NCBI GenBank assembly: GCA_021464245.1
Contig: JADCRB010000007.1
Location: 908,150 to 972,149 of the forward strand
Direction of reading: 5' to 3'
DNA length: 64,000 nucleotides
DNA from: Carallia brachiata
Lineage: Eukaryota; Streptophyta; Magnoliopsida; Malpighiales; Rhizophoraceae
In this document: piece by piece, positions 25,560-37,640 of the stretch
Position numbering within the stretch: position 1 is the stretch's first letter
How the letters are laid out: every line of letters starts with the position of its first letter
Program-made: the position numbers and the translations under genes
Notes under the pieces: model-generated
Database searches by the model: none
Seen by the model: only the letters and a program-made list of their open reading frames with translations
What the model was told of the DNA's origin: nothing

Positions 25560-25915
25560 TTTTGTGGTCTGTTGTCAAACTGAGTAGAAGCCTATTCTTG
25601 AACATATTAGGAAGAGTGTGGCACGTAGCAGGAGTTTGAATCCCAACTTAGGGTACGAATTCCCACACTTCCATCACTCGGTTAACGCCCATCCATCAAA
25701 AGTGATCTTTAATACTTGATGAGGGATAAACCGAACCGACTGTTGGGTGTGGCCCACTTGACCCAGACTCCAAGATGAAAAGGTAACCTGCATGCGGCAA
25801 GCTGTGAGCTCGAGCCCATATAAGATCCGTAGAAGATCTGCCATCATGAAAACTGCGTCATGCGTTAGACCCAGCCCACATTTTGAGGCTTTAGTCATCT
25901 CAACCGTATCTTTGT
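25560..25915. repeat. Composite repeat with tRNA-like B-box words
   Basis: Two B-box-like strings occur: GAGTTTGAATCCC near 25635 and GAGCTCGAGCCC near 25810. The segment is more GC-rich than its surroundings. It may be one or two SINE-related relics, but no target duplication was found. Confidence 0.3.
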
Positions 25916-28900
25916 CTTTTTGTTTTGTTAGGTTTTTTTTACATTACAGTGATAGTTAGTTAATTTTGTTTGATATTAAAATGGGTAGGAAAGATTTGAG
26001 ATATTCCGAGTGCAAGGGTGCTTTGCAACCGAACTTATATTTCTTTCTTTTTTTTTTTTTTTTCATTACAAACCCAACTTATATTTCTGTGTGCAACTCA
26101 AATTTTATGAAAATTAAAAAGAAATGAGAGATTGAACATTAGCTCAAATAATGAAGATTAATCATTAACTAAAAATTCAAACTTCACTTAACATCATTCT
26201 CTTTCTCTCAAAATGTTCAACAACACTCCTCATAGACCCAAAAAATTAAAAAGAAATGAGAGTCAAATTCCAGGCCTCTCCACGGTCATAATCCCAAGCT
26301 CACATTAACAATATCTTAGAGGTCTACAAATAGCCCAATTCTTCTCCATTCAAAGATAAACGTCCAACTTATCTCTTAACGCCGTTACCTATTTGCTTTC
26401 TTTGCAGGTCTCGACCAACGCCAAGCCCAAGAATCCCTTGGTAAACGATGACGGGGTTGGAGGCAGGGGCAACCTGATCGGGCTCTGGCGTTAGGCGTAT
26501 TGCTGGAATTGGGACAAGTGGGCGAGCAGATGGGAAGAGACTGTCGGGTTAGGGACCCCCCCTAACCCAGCAAAATCTTGAGAAGAATATTGAATACCTT
26601 TTTTCACCTTGTATCCGGAGATTCGCGATTTGATAACCACGTTAAAAGATTCTTCTATATTCGCAATTTGACCTTGGTGGAACGTCCACCAACTTTCAAG
26701 ATCTTACTTTGGGATTGGCCTCCCGCATTTCATTTCCTTTCATTCCACTATTCAATGATGCGTTGTTGACTATTGATTGAGTTGACTATATGTGTATGAA
26801 CCAGCAAGCTGTATGATATCAAGATTGGAAGGAAACTGTTTGTTGGATCAAATTGTCAAAACCATCGTTATTTGTTACTTCAAACATTGCTTATGTTAAT
26901 CTTCTAAGGGTAGACAATTTAGTGATTAAAATTTAAGACATCTATCTTGAACGTCTTAATGTCTTAAAGAATGATGCAGAGTTTATAGGAATAAGAAAAA
27001 ATAATTTCATTGTGTAATTCACTACCTAATACACCAAATGAACTAAAAAAAAATGTTAAACTTCTATGATATATATTTAGTGCCAGCATATAGGAAAATG
27101 TTACTCGGTATTGGGTATGACCATTGCCTTAGACACTCATATTCATATATCTCTGTGCATTTCCAAGCATTTTTTTTTTATATTGCAGCTCAATTTATTG
27201 GATGTTGATGGATACAATATGTTAAAGTTTAATACATCATTCATTAAATTTTTGGGTTGATTAATTTTTTGAAAAGAATAAAAGAAAAGAAAATCACTAG
27301 TTAGATTAATTGGATTGGTTATCATACGAAACATAGATTGACAAATTAACTTCTAATGCTAAATTATGTGAGAGATTATTATCGATGATGAGTTATGGTG
27401 AGCCTGGTCAAGATCGAAAACCTGGACAACATAAAAAAATTGTAAGCAATGACGCATTTGAACCTGCTGTTAACATTCAAATGTTTAAGTGAATAAAAGG
27501 GCCTGAGAAAAATGAGAAAGTGATGACAGGAGAAAAAATGAGGACCTTACTTGTAGTTAATTATTTTTGTATTCGTAGGGCAAAAATGGGTATCCAATTT
27601 AATAGGTTTAGATTGTAGCGTGACAACTTGAGTGCTAACAGTAGAAAATATAGAGGCCTACGATGCTTGACACTTCAATAAGGTTGACGGGCTCAGGCTA
27701 AGGAATCCCAAGACTGGGACAAACTCATGTGTAATCGGCTTAAGAAAAACCAAGCTCAGAGACCTAACGAACCTAATTTAGTTCAAAGCAATTGATAAGT
27801 TTTCACTAGGCCTTTTAAGTTCGTTGCACGAATCATAGAAGTTTATATATGCAAGCTTTCAAATACTTAAATGACCGTTATCGCTGGAGTTTTGAATCAC
27901 CGATAAGTAGATTTTTTTGCGGCTATCTAGAAGACATAGAAACTCGAGGTTGCCGACTGCAGTTTGGTAATGATGATTATTTTGACAAATATGAGTCTGG
28001 AAAAGTATTAGTTCACAAAGGGACGTTGCATTAGCAAGCAATTGGAGGAATTTCCGCCCCACCCCCCACTTATAGAAAATGATGTGGAAAATTTTTTGTT
28101 CATAGTCGTCTCAAAGCTGCTACGGATATTGGTCAGCTCAATTTGTTATGGCAATTTTTGCTCCTTAGTTCGTATGGGTTGTAATCATACGATGACTTGT
28201 AGCACGGGTTTGCCGACCCAATAAAGTTTATATTTTTTGTAAATGAACATTAATAATGATCCATGGTAAAACAAATTAAAAAAAAAAAAAAACAGATGCA
28301 TGCCCTCGTATGGCCCAACTATTTTTTACCTTGCACATATTGAAAGAAAGAGTGGCCACTTTGCCAACTAGGCAAATCTGGGCAATGGGGTTACAGCTAG
28401 CTCATCTATGCAGTTATTTTATGATCCAACAATTGATGACTTGACTCTAGCTCGAATTTCCTCGCTCCACTTCTCCTCAGCGAATTATGTTATTGTATTT
28501 TAAATTCGATAATCACTGTAGTTAAGTATTAAGAAGCCTCACTTAAAATCATTTTTGTTTGAATAATAAGTCCTCTTTATTGAGAATGTTAAATCATGAG
28601 ATCAACGGGTACCTCTCAGGTGTTTAAACACGTAAAGACAATAACTAATATCTCTACTATGCTCCTTTTTTGTTAAAATATATATATTTACTGTTTACCT
28701 ACCAAAAGATTACCCGGACATGGTAATATGTACATATATTTCGAGCAAAGAAGTTTCTGACATTGAGGAATTGTTCAGACAAATTATTCTGATTGATTCG
28801 GCGAAATACAATGAATATTCAATTTTATGCAACCTTAATGATTTTTTGTATAATAACAAAATAAAAATAAAATGAAATGATAAAATATATTTTTTATCAT

Positions 28901-29250
28901 TTTGTATTTTATTAATGTAATTACACAAAATTAAAATTTTTTTTGTGTTATATACAATTTCTTCCGAATAATTTTCTCTAGTTACAACTTACAAGCCAGA
29001 AACCTGTTTGGAGACTTAGCCCTAAATCACAAGGCCGTGGAAAACGAGGAGGGCGTAGTCGGCCAGAGTACAAAGAGGAAAATTGTAAAGCAAAGACTTA
29101 AAAAAAAAAAAAAAAAGCCAATAAAATAGGAACAAAAATACAGAAGCAAAACACCGTCATTCCCCTACTCACTTAATTTGCCTAAAAAATTTACATAAAT
29201 CTATAGTTCCGGTAGGAGTACTGATTCTTTTCCCACATCCCTACAACCTC

Positions 29251-29258
29251 TATAAATA
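29251..29258 (+). promoter_or_regulatory. TATA box of the MIR390 gene
   Basis: TATAAATA in CCTCTATAAATACACTC lies about 165 bp before the miR390 hairpin. Plant MIR genes are transcribed by Pol II from TATA promoters, which puts a start site near 29285 and gives a leader of about 130 bases before the hairpin. Confidence 0.6.
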
Positions 29259-29414
29259 CACTCTTAACCCCTTCCTCCATCCTCCACCCCACACCATGTG
29301 AGTTCTGATTAATTTCTGAAATATATACACATATTTCTCCTTCAATCACATACTTACAGTATTACTATATATATAAATCATGGGATTGGATTTGAAAAAT
29401 GTTATATTCAAGTA

Positions 29415-29527
29415 AGGAAGAATCTGTCAAGCTCAGGAGGGATAGCGCCCATGGACTGAATCTGAATGTTCCAATTGGGCGTCGTCCTTCGTTACTGGCG
29501 CTATCCATCCTGAGTTTGATGGGTTCT
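29415..29527 (+). ncRNA. MIR390: MIR390 precursor
   Basis: The 5' arm at 29429-29449 is identical to the mature 21-nt miR390 as I know it (starts AAGCTCAGGAGG, ends ATAGCGCC). The 3' arm at 29499-29519 reads CGCTATCCATCCTGAGTTTG then A, the expected miR390* with a 2-nt 3' offset. The arms extend as a stem: AAGAATCTGTC on the 5' side pairs imperfectly with GATGGGTTCTTCTT on the 3' side. A loop of about 48 nt joins them. miR390 is loaded in AGO7 and cuts or binds TAS3 transcripts to start ta-siARF production, which controls ARF2/3/4 in leaf polarity and phase change. Confidence 0.95.
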
Positions 29528-29946
29528 TCTTGCTGTTTCCGGTGCAGGTTCGGCTTCCAAGATTGTATATAGTTTATAAGTCGCTGGTATTCTTCCTATG
29601 CACACATGTTTACACCCTAAATTTTAGATTATTTTATTGCTTTTTTATGCAGTCAATTAATATGTTGTTTCTTTGGATGATAAAAGATAATTAAATATTG
29701 ATTGCCAATGAAATTAACAATATAAATTTCTCATGGTCTTCCTTTTTTTTTTCCGCCTTCTTCTTACTAGTGAAATAAGCCGTTTATACGGATAGTGCAT
29801 ATGGTTGCTTTGCTTGCATAAATTATTTCAAAACCATTGCAAGTATGGTTTCTGCCAGGGAAAATCAAACCGTGTCTTTTCTTTTGTTTTTTTAATTTCC
29901 TTTCTATGAGTACGTAGAAAAAAACTTAGAAAAACTTAGTGATATT

Positions 29947-30178
29947 TTCTGCTACGTTGACAGCAGTTTCGCCTACTAACACCGATTTTTTCTGCTACAT
30001 GGAAGGATGTTAGATGGTTCTATAGCCGAAGGTTTTGACTTTGATGGAGCTTATAGATGGGACATAGCAAACCTTAGAATATTCTTTTAGAACAAATCGG
30101 GGAGTCTTGTAAGGCTTTTGATTACCCATATTTTTTTAGGGTGACTTTCAATAAAATTCCTTCTGTTGTTCAAAAAAA
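29947..30178 (+). mobile_element. Retroposon (LINE 3' end) with ~18-bp TSD
   Basis: The segment lies between AGAAAAACTTAGTGATATT (ending 29946) and AGAAAAACTTAGGGATATT (30179-30197), a target duplication with one mismatch. It ends TTCTGTTGTTC and A's. No coding frame remains. It inserted about 420 bp downstream of the miR390 hairpin. Confidence 0.6.
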
Positions 30179-30197
30179 GAAAAACTTAGGGATATTA

Positions 30198-33100
30198 AAA
30201 AAACCCATTATATTCCCTAAAAAAAAAAGCAAAAGATACCCATTACATTATTTTCTTTTTCACCGATTAAAACCCAAAAAGTAGAATACCGTCTCTCTAC
30301 TTGAATTATAACCGAAAAACCCTCTCTCTACGTGTTCAAATTTTAAGGTGTACAAATATTCATTTGGCTAGCTAGAAGCCAGTGAAGGAGACGCTATATT
30401 GGGAGAGATTGTTACAAGTAATTAATAGCCCCTTTCTTCAGCATTGATTACTTATGGCATTTTTGTGTGATGGACCATCAATAGTTCTGGCGTCTCTTTG
30501 TTCGTGGCTTGAAAACTTGGAATAACTCCAAAGCAAGGGTTAAAGAATTGGTGGTCCGTCTTCTCGTTCCCCAAGCTTCTTGGTCAGATTTCAGTACTGA
30601 GATATAATACTATTGAAAGCTTAATGATCTGTGGTCCTTCTCTCACATTCACGGTTTGTTATTTCACCCCTTTGATGATATTTTTTTTATAGCGTTTCAT
30701 GGGTAATCCATTTTCACAATTATCCAAAGAAAGAGATAATCCCTTTTGGATTTGCGTCCCTCTAAGTTTGGACCCTTTTGACGAAAAGTTTGTGAACACT
30801 ACTGTAACATATTGGTTTCTATTACAATAAGTCCTGTATAGTGTTGCAATAAAGTTGCATGACTGTCAGCAACTTTACTTTGTCCAGAATAATTTGTTTG
30901 TTCATATAATGGCACTCTGAGAAGAAAAAAAAATAATCTTTCAGTTTCAAATCTAGAATTTTTTTTCTTAATAAAAAATATGGGAACACAGATGAAGATG
31001 ATGTAGATTTCCTAATTCTACAGTTTCCTGAAGGAGTACAGTTTCAAAAGTCAGATTATTAGGTAGCCATTGCCATTGTACGTTAATTTGATGGTGTTTT
31101 TGGTGTTGTGGGCTTCCTAATTCTAACTTAATCATTGGAGGGGTGATAATTATAATGCCCAAACGAATGGTTAATCTCTTCCGGTAGACATCATCGTCAT
31201 CTAAATCGATGGCCAATATTATATTACGATATCGGAGCCCAGCTTGACGTTGGCTTCGCTAGGTAATTGCTCATTGGTTGGGCGTTACTTCTGGAATCCG
31301 TTAAACAAAGAGTTGGAATTTTCTCTCGCTATCTCTCTCTTTTTCCATTTTGGCATTTTGGGTCCCTTTTTTTTTCTTTTGAAACACGTACTGATCTCTT
31401 CCTAGTCTCTTGCTTCCGAGTGGTTACCCTGATTTTGCGGTTTTAAGTTTAGTGGCAGAGTGAGCCTGCAAACTCTAAAACCCTAGCCCTCTGCAGAAAG
31501 TTTGCCTGCGTGATTTATGGTGCTTCTGTATTTAGACTTGAATTGCACGCTTTTCAATATAGAAGTGATAGCAGGACGCGTGCGTTGTGGACGGGGGCAG
31601 CCGGGGTAATTTTATATTCTTTTAAGAAAAAAATTATGTATATATTAAGATCTGTTGTAAATTAAACTTTAATTCATATCCATACGAATTGAATAAATTT
31701 TTATATTTAAGTTTGTTGTGTATCAAAATTAATATAAATATATGTGATATCAATTTTAAAAAATTAAAAATAAAAAATTAATAAAATTTATAATGGGCCT
31801 TGCCAACTCTCTCTCTCTTCTTTCTCTCTTTTTTCTCTCTCCTATAAGCCCCTTTCCGCCACCTGTCTGATAATCATTATTTTTTTTATACATCAAAAAT
31901 TTAGGTAACAGTAAATTGTCGCAAGTCCAAAAAAACTGCTGACCTCAAAGCGTTTGGCAGTCATTGTTGTTTTCAATAATGTTCTTTATACTAATGTTGG
32001 CTCCCTTACAACCTCTTGGTTCTAGTCTTTCTTTTTCTCATTATTATTTTTTTTAATTTGATTCACTTTTTAAAAGAATTAATGTGAGGCAATACCAATG
32101 TTCAGAAAAAATAAAATTATGAGGTCCACTTGAAAAAAAGTTAAATGAGATAGATTTTATAGATATAAAATAAATATATTCTACTAAAAATATGTGAATA
32201 AACATAAAAATACCTTACTTTCTCTCAAAAACAGTTATACTTATGTTCCCACGTGGAATGAACAGAAACAAATGTCCAAACTTTGCATTTTCAGGTGGAT
32301 AATGATAGTGAAGTTGACTTATAAAAACTCTTGTTCTTTAATCAATGTATTGGAGTTATCCAGTTTCTGTTCAATTGCTATATTGGATCATTTGGTTGGC
32401 CATTTATAGATATATATGGCCAAAGTGGAAGGCTGGGATATATATATTTATATAACAAGCCCGATTGCATATGGTTGAGAAGCTCTGTTTAATTTTAGGG
32501 TACAGAGTGTGTTTAGTCTAAGGGGACAAAGGAACCAACTTATTCTTCAGAGTTCTTCAGCCTTATGATATTGTTATGCATGTTCGTATGTTCTTCCTCA
32601 GCAAAGTGTAGTGGACAACGTGGATGAACAGAAACACCCAGATCTCTACAATTACCCAATGCGCCATATCTAAATTGGTCTGATTTTTGGTTACTAATAA
32701 ATTGACTCGAGCATGCAGCCTGGTTTCATCACTCACTGCATTAGAAAAGGTTATCACAATCACTATTCAGTACGACTTAGTGGTCATCAAGTGTAATACT
32801 TGGCAAAATTCGACGTATGAATTTCGCACCTCATTGATAATTAGATCCTTTTCTCGTTCCAAAAAAAAAAAACAAAAGCTCTTCATATTGCCTTTTCGAG
32901 GGTGGCCTTTTCTTTACTTTTAATACTTCAGTCCTTGTACTCAACTTTTAGCTTACAGTAATTGTGCTTTAATCATTAGAACCAATAATTTCTTTTTTCT
33001 TAATTGAATTCTGGAAACTATATAAGTGCTGTAAAAGACACGTTTAAAATTTTCTTTCCTACATTATGTCTTACAACATGAAGTTTACGTTTTTAAGACC
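30198..33100. other. Intergenic DNA between MIR390 and the CYP75A relic
   Basis: No supported gene. It shows TC-rich tracts near 31320-31345 and 31808-31845 and many poly-A/T runs. Confidence 0.4.
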
Positions 33101-33101
33101 A

Positions 33102-33139
<38 letters not shown>

Positions 33140-33166
33140 TGATGATGATGATGATGATGATGATGT
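33102..33166. repeat. Compound (AAT)n-(ATG)n microsatellite
   Basis: About eleven AAT units are followed, after AAC, by about nine ATG units. It sits exactly at the left edge of the duplicated CYP75A promoter relic. Confidence 0.9.
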
Positions 33167-33167
33167 A

Positions 33168-33580
33168 ATTAAAGATGGACCAAACAAGTAAATGTGTCAC
33201 AATCTTCTTATTCGAAACGTCGAAGGATAATTAAGCGAATATTTAATAGAGGCATGAATGCTAGCAAATTAGTCATTAATTTAAACGGCTTAATTATAAT
33301 TTATAAGGGCGTATTAAATGTTTGCCAATGGCCATAGAAAGTATTATCACAGATAAGATATTATTTAAGAACCAAAATTCAGAGGGTAACACAGGCAAAT
33401 AAACATAACCTCCAAGCCTCAAGTTTGCAATAAAATTCGGCTCCTAATTATACATTTATCCACACAGACCTAATAAAGACCACAACAAATTAACAGCCTT
33501 TTTAATCATTAAACAGAAGTTGCTGTGATCCCCCACACCATGGCACTAAATCCTTCTCGGGGAGCTCTTCGTGGCAAGGC
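33168..33580 (+). pseudogene. CYP75A promoter and start-codon relic
   Basis: This segment is a diverged copy of 38044-38935, the promoter, leader and first codons of the CYP75A gene. Shared landmarks are CAAACAAGTAAATGT, CAAATTAGTCATT, CAGATAAGA, ATCCACACA and AATAAAGACCACA. At 33539 it reads ATGGCACTAAAT CCTTCT and GGGGAGCTCTTCGTGGCA, matching the gene's ATGGCCCTAAATACAAGCC start with a 5-bp gap. Homology stops near 33580, so the rest of the gene is absent. Confidence 0.75.
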
Positions 33581-34002
33581 CAATGAATTTCAATCATGTC
33601 CTGCAGTATGATAGGAAATAAACCGTATGGAGAGGCATTAAAAATATGAAAACCACAATCTAAGGAAAGACTAAAACATTGGTGCGTCCCCCACCACCAC
33701 CGGTCCAGAAGGGGTGATAACCAGATTATAAACTAGGTGGACTCCAATACTTTGTTGGCTATGTTATATAAGATGAGTATTCTGAACAAAAAAAAAAGAA
33801 GGGAATCTGAAGAATTTTGTTCTTTACATGGAATATATTTTGTCTACATAAAATAAATAGGAACTTGTCCCCTTACCCTTCTCCAGAAAGAACCGCTTCG
33901 GCTAATGGGCCGTCCGCCAGCCCACTAAATTCCGAAGCTGCAGTAAATCTTAGTAGGCCAGATCATAACAATTAATACATTTTCTACTGCCAATGGTTCT
34001 CT

Positions 34003-34151
34003 CGCTGCTGACGGGCTCTAGCCCAGCAAGGTTTCGACCCCGCCTGGCCTCACCCAGGGCAGGTGGACTCTCTTAGCAACTCAGGCTAACAAACCAAAAA
34101 AAAAAAAAAAAAAGACTCTCTCTCTCTCTCTCTCTCCTTTTTTCGTAGAAA
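34003..34151 (+). mobile_element. 5'-truncated SINE with 13-bp TSD
   Basis: The repeat CCAATGGTTCTCT flanks it at 33990-34002 and 34152-34164. The body carries a Pol III B-box-like GGTTTCGACCCC and an A-run of 18, followed by (CT)n. The paralogous site in the 3'-flank duplicate (about 45765) has one uninterrupted CCAGTAGTTCTCT, an empty site that supports insertion after the duplication. Confidence 0.72.
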
Positions 34152-34202
34152 CCAATGGTTCTCTTCTCTAGTTTGCTACTTTACGGTAACAAATTTAAAG
34201 AG

Positions 34203-34229
34203 TCCCCCCCCCCCCCCCCCAAAAAAAAG
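34203..34229. repeat. Poly(C)-poly(A) tract
   Basis: A run of about 17 C's passes directly into 8 A's. Similar C-then-A or T-then-G tracts lie at 49679-49712 and 54101-54125, and a C-only run at about 54280-54294. Confidence 0.85.
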
Positions 34230-34311
34230 AAAAGAAAAGAATAGCTGGTATGGCTACCAACTGTCCAACATCATTTTAAAAATAGATATTTCCTAATTTT
34301 ACTTATATTTC

Positions 34312-34425
34312 AGTATAACTCATTCATTATCTAATATCATACAAATTTATTTTATTATCTTTTATTTTAAGTATATTCTATTTATTTATTGTGTGGTATA
34401 AGATCATTAGTGAATTATACTAATA
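34312..34425. repeat. Foldback MITE
   Basis: The left arm, AGTATAACTCATTCATTATC, is inverted against a right arm ending TTAGTGAATTATACT. It is absent from the paralogous 3' flank at about 45860. It belongs to a family with a GAGTATAATT-type end also seen near 36703-36840 and 38268-38438. Confidence 0.5.
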
Positions 34426-34690
34426 AAAAAGTAAGTCAAATTTGTCAGATCACTACCAAGTTTCTTGTTAGCAAGTGAACAATAACAACAACAACAACAA
34501 CAGTCACTATGTGCATTTTTAAATGAGACAAAGAATAATTTACAATAAAAGAAACCTTCATCACTTTCCTGAGCATTAGTAAGTAACTGATCTTTTTTTT
34601 TTCCAGGAATCTGAACTAATTACAATATGCTCACTGAAATGAGAGAGACCGAGGCCCCAACAATACAATACGTAACGTAGGAAAAGCAGT

Positions 34691-35418
34691 ACAGTTCGTT
34701 CTAGGCAGAAATTCACTCAAATGGTCAACTAATTAATAAGTTATTGGAGACAGAATGCGGTCGCTCATTTGCTTGCCTTTTATGCTTTGCAATGTAATTA
34801 TGAGAGAGTTTGGACTCAGGATAGTAGTTCGGAAGTCTCCAATCTTATCAAATATGATGTACTTGGTCTAAAATATCAATTGAATTTGCATCTTTTCCCT
34901 CAAATAATTATATATATATATATAAAGTGATTATGCGTTGCCCCTTGTTTGATAATAGCTTCTTTTGTACCATATCTGACACACATCTAAATAATCAAGA
35001 AATTCCTTTATGGCTTTATTGCATTCGACTTTCCTCAGGCATATCGTCGGTGCTAATTTCAAATCACAACAGCAAAGATGGGCCTTAATTAACTTGTAAT
35101 TTTATCATCAAATCATGTCTTACAAAATACAACGCATACATCGATACCCGGCATACCGTGGAATATATCAAAGAAAACAACCGAGGCAATTGCAAATTCG
35201 CAATGAGCAGAGGCCAAGCGATCTTGGGTTTACTTAAGTGAACCTGGCCTGATGGAAGACTGTTCTATGTTAAAGTTCAACTACAAATACCGTTTGCTGT
35301 GTATTTAATCAAATATATATAGAAACTTTATCTAAGTCTTATTGAATTTTAGCCTATATATTTTGCCCTTTTTTTTTGGCTTCTTAAAACAAACATCACA
35401 TGACCTTTCTGGAATAAA
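34691..35418. other. Intergenic DNA right of the CYP75A scar
   Basis: I see no gene here. A (TA)n run lies at 34911-34924. Confidence 0.4.
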
Positions 35419-35745
35419 GGTGAAATTAGTCTCAAACCTTTATAAATTTTTATAAGTGAGTCTTAAAACTTCTTCATTTTACATTCAGTCCTAAATTTTT
35501 AAAATTTGTTATAATCAAGTCCTTCTATTAACAGGATTGAGATTATTTTTGTTAGATCAACGTATGATATTAAACGATTTGATAGGTCAATATATGGTAT
35601 TAGACGATTTGACCCAATTCTATCAATAGCAGGACTTAATTGCTGCAGATATTAAAGGTTTAAAATTAAAATACAAAAACAAAACGATATAAGACTCAAT
35701 TATAAAAATTTATAAAATGTTTAATACTATTTGTTTCTTTATCCC
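35419..35745. repeat. MITE-like element with ~110-bp inverted arms
   Basis: The left arm includes CCTTTATAAATTTTTATAAG, TGAGTCTTA and AATCAAGTCCTTCTATTA. The right arm carries their inverted forms (AGCAGGACTTAATT, AAGACTCAATTATAAA, AATTTATAAAATG). The long arms recall Mutator-type non-autonomous elements. A similar design is seen at 61490-61995. Confidence 0.5.
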
Positions 35746-36114
35746 TTTTACATTTATATGTTGTCTAAGAGTGCAAAATGAGTCAATGATAGTGGGATAG
35801 GTTCTTTAAGGGATACCGTAATATTAAAAGTTCAATTTAATTTGAATATTAATTTGAGATCCTGTCTCTTATTTGAAATCCTAAGAAAAATGGCGTGAGA
35901 TTTATAAAATAAATGAAATTATTTGTCTTTCATAACTGATAGACTAAATATATCTAAGAAACAAGGAAACAACGGTAATCAGCCAGAGCAAATCTGTGTT
36001 ATTGGGAAAACTTTATCCTTCCATTATTGTATAGGCTCAGTTTTTTGTACCAAGAAAAACACTCGGTACAAGACCAAGCCATTAAAATAATGGTTTTTTA
36101 TGTTTTTTTCTTGC

Positions 36115-37640
36115 AAAATTAAATTTTAATTTTAATAGTGTTATTCTAAATTTAAAATTTAAATCTCAAATTTTATATGCTAAACACACAAAAAAAAATT
36201 TTCAATTTTTTGAAATAAAATGAAAAAAATATTATTTTAATATACCGTATGGAGTTTCTAGATGCCAATCTCGTACCCTAAACTTTATTCTCTGTATACT
36301 GCCCACATGCGTACGTTGCACGCACATATGGAATATTATTGTGCAAGCAATCGAGAAACAATGGCCGCCAAGTACGTTCATTGAACCCAGCTATCTCCTT
36401 AATTATTATTTCCTTGGTTAGCTTGACTGAGGCGAATTTTGTAACTAGAAGGGGCTTGCCTTTTTTTTTTTTCCAAAAAAGATGAAAAAATCATAGTGGT
36501 ATTCTATAGATTTATTAGGGACGATTACAACAGTTACCCTGTACATGAATGAGAATTGCTACACTGTCTTGGAAAACTAAAACTTAAATTTCAATCACTA
36601 TTACCTTAAATTTTAAATTCTAAATTACAAATCTTATACGCTAAATAAAAAAAATCCAAATTTATTGTAAAAAAAAGCTAAAAAAATATTATTTTAGGTA
36701 TTTGTTAATTTTATTTATTTTTTTAGTAAAATTAACTATAATTTAATACCTCACAAATATTATTTTTATTTTTTATTTAAATTAACTTTATTTATTATAT
36801 GATATAAAATTACGAGTAAATTATACTCGTTAAAAAAAAAAATAGAGTGATTATACATGCGGTATCGGGACCCCAACCTCAGTACTCAAACTTCACTCAT
36901 AGTATATAGTATCCACATGCAAGCGTTTACGTTGCACACACTTGCAAGACATGGAATATTATTGTGCAAGCAATCAATAACCATTGAGCTGTGAGCCAAG
37001 TACGTTTATTGAACGCAGCTATCAACTTAAATATTATTTCCTTGGTTAGCCAGACTGATGAGGTGAATTTTATAGCTAGGGAGAGGTTTACTTTTCGTTT
37101 CTTTTTTTTTTTTCGTTTTGTGCAAAAGATGAAAAAGTAATAGCGATGATCTATAGATCCATTAAAATGATACGTCACTTCATTATGCATACAGTGAGTA
37201 AAACCAATACATTGATTTACAAAATTAAAACTCAAATTTAAGTGGATGCTTTTTTAAATTTCAAAGTCTGAACTCTAAATTTTATATCCTAACAATAAAA
37301 ATTTTCTTTCCAATTTTTCTGAAAAAATAAATTATTTTAATATTCAATACGGGGTATCAAGATCCCAATCTTGATACGCCAAATTTTAGTCTTACTGTAT
37401 AGTACCCACATGCAAGCGTACTTTGCACACATATGGAATATTATTGTGCAAGCAATGGGGACACAATGAGCTATGAGCCGAATACGTTCGTTGAACGGAG
37501 CTGTCCGCTTAATTATTATTTCCCTGGTTAGTGGACCGAGGTGAAATTTTTAACTAGGGAGAGGCTTTTCTTTTTTTCTTTCTTTTGTTGTAAAGATAAG
37601 AGAGTAAAGATGACACTCATAAATATGCTAGAGAGGATTA
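36115..37640. repeat. Three diverged tandem copies of a ~500-bp unit
   Basis: Copies begin near 36115, 36560 and 37225. Each contains a 'ccacatgc(a)agcgta' word, TGGAATATTATTGTGCAAGC, AATTATTATTTCC-type sequence and 'ggttagc..gactga(t)gaggtgaatttt', then a poly-T run and 'agatgaaaaa'. The middle copy is interrupted by a MITE (36703-36840). No protein is encoded. Confidence 0.7.
36703..36840. repeat. MITE inserted in the middle tandem copy
   Basis: The AT-rich segment is absent from the flanking copies at the matching position (about 36240 and 37345). Its right part, read inverted, is GAGTATAATTTACTCGTAAT, like the end of the element at 38268-38438. Confidence 0.45.

Larger units (their letters stand above)
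22630..29250. other. Gene-poor repeat region between MCAT and MIR390
   Basis: About 6.6 kb without a gene I can support. It contains TTA repeats (22724-22745), many A/T runs, a possible LTR relic (24563-24912) and a complex repeat (25560-25915). Isolated short frames, for example 27849-28034, are unrecognised. Confidence 0.5.
33815..34690. repeat. Duplicate of the CYP75A 3' flank (45595-46265)
   Basis: Matches to 45595-46265 include AATGGGCC..GCCAGCCCACT, CAACAATAACAACAACAAC-type tracts, CACTATGTGCATT and CTCATCACTTTCCTGAGCAT/CTTCATCACTTTCCTGAGCA. With 33168-33580 it forms a collapsed copy of the whole 38.0-46.3 kb unit. It has its own SINE (34003-34151) and MITE (34312-34425). Confidence 0.75.

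Noticed and set aside
27849..28224. Two consecutive + strand frames of about 60 codons
   Set aside because: No recognisable domain and no splice logic linking them; surrounded by repeat-like DNA.
33102..33166. Regular short repeats that could suggest an array
   Set aside because: Plain trinucleotide microsatellites (AAT and ATG); no spacers, so not CRISPR, and the genome is eukaryotic.
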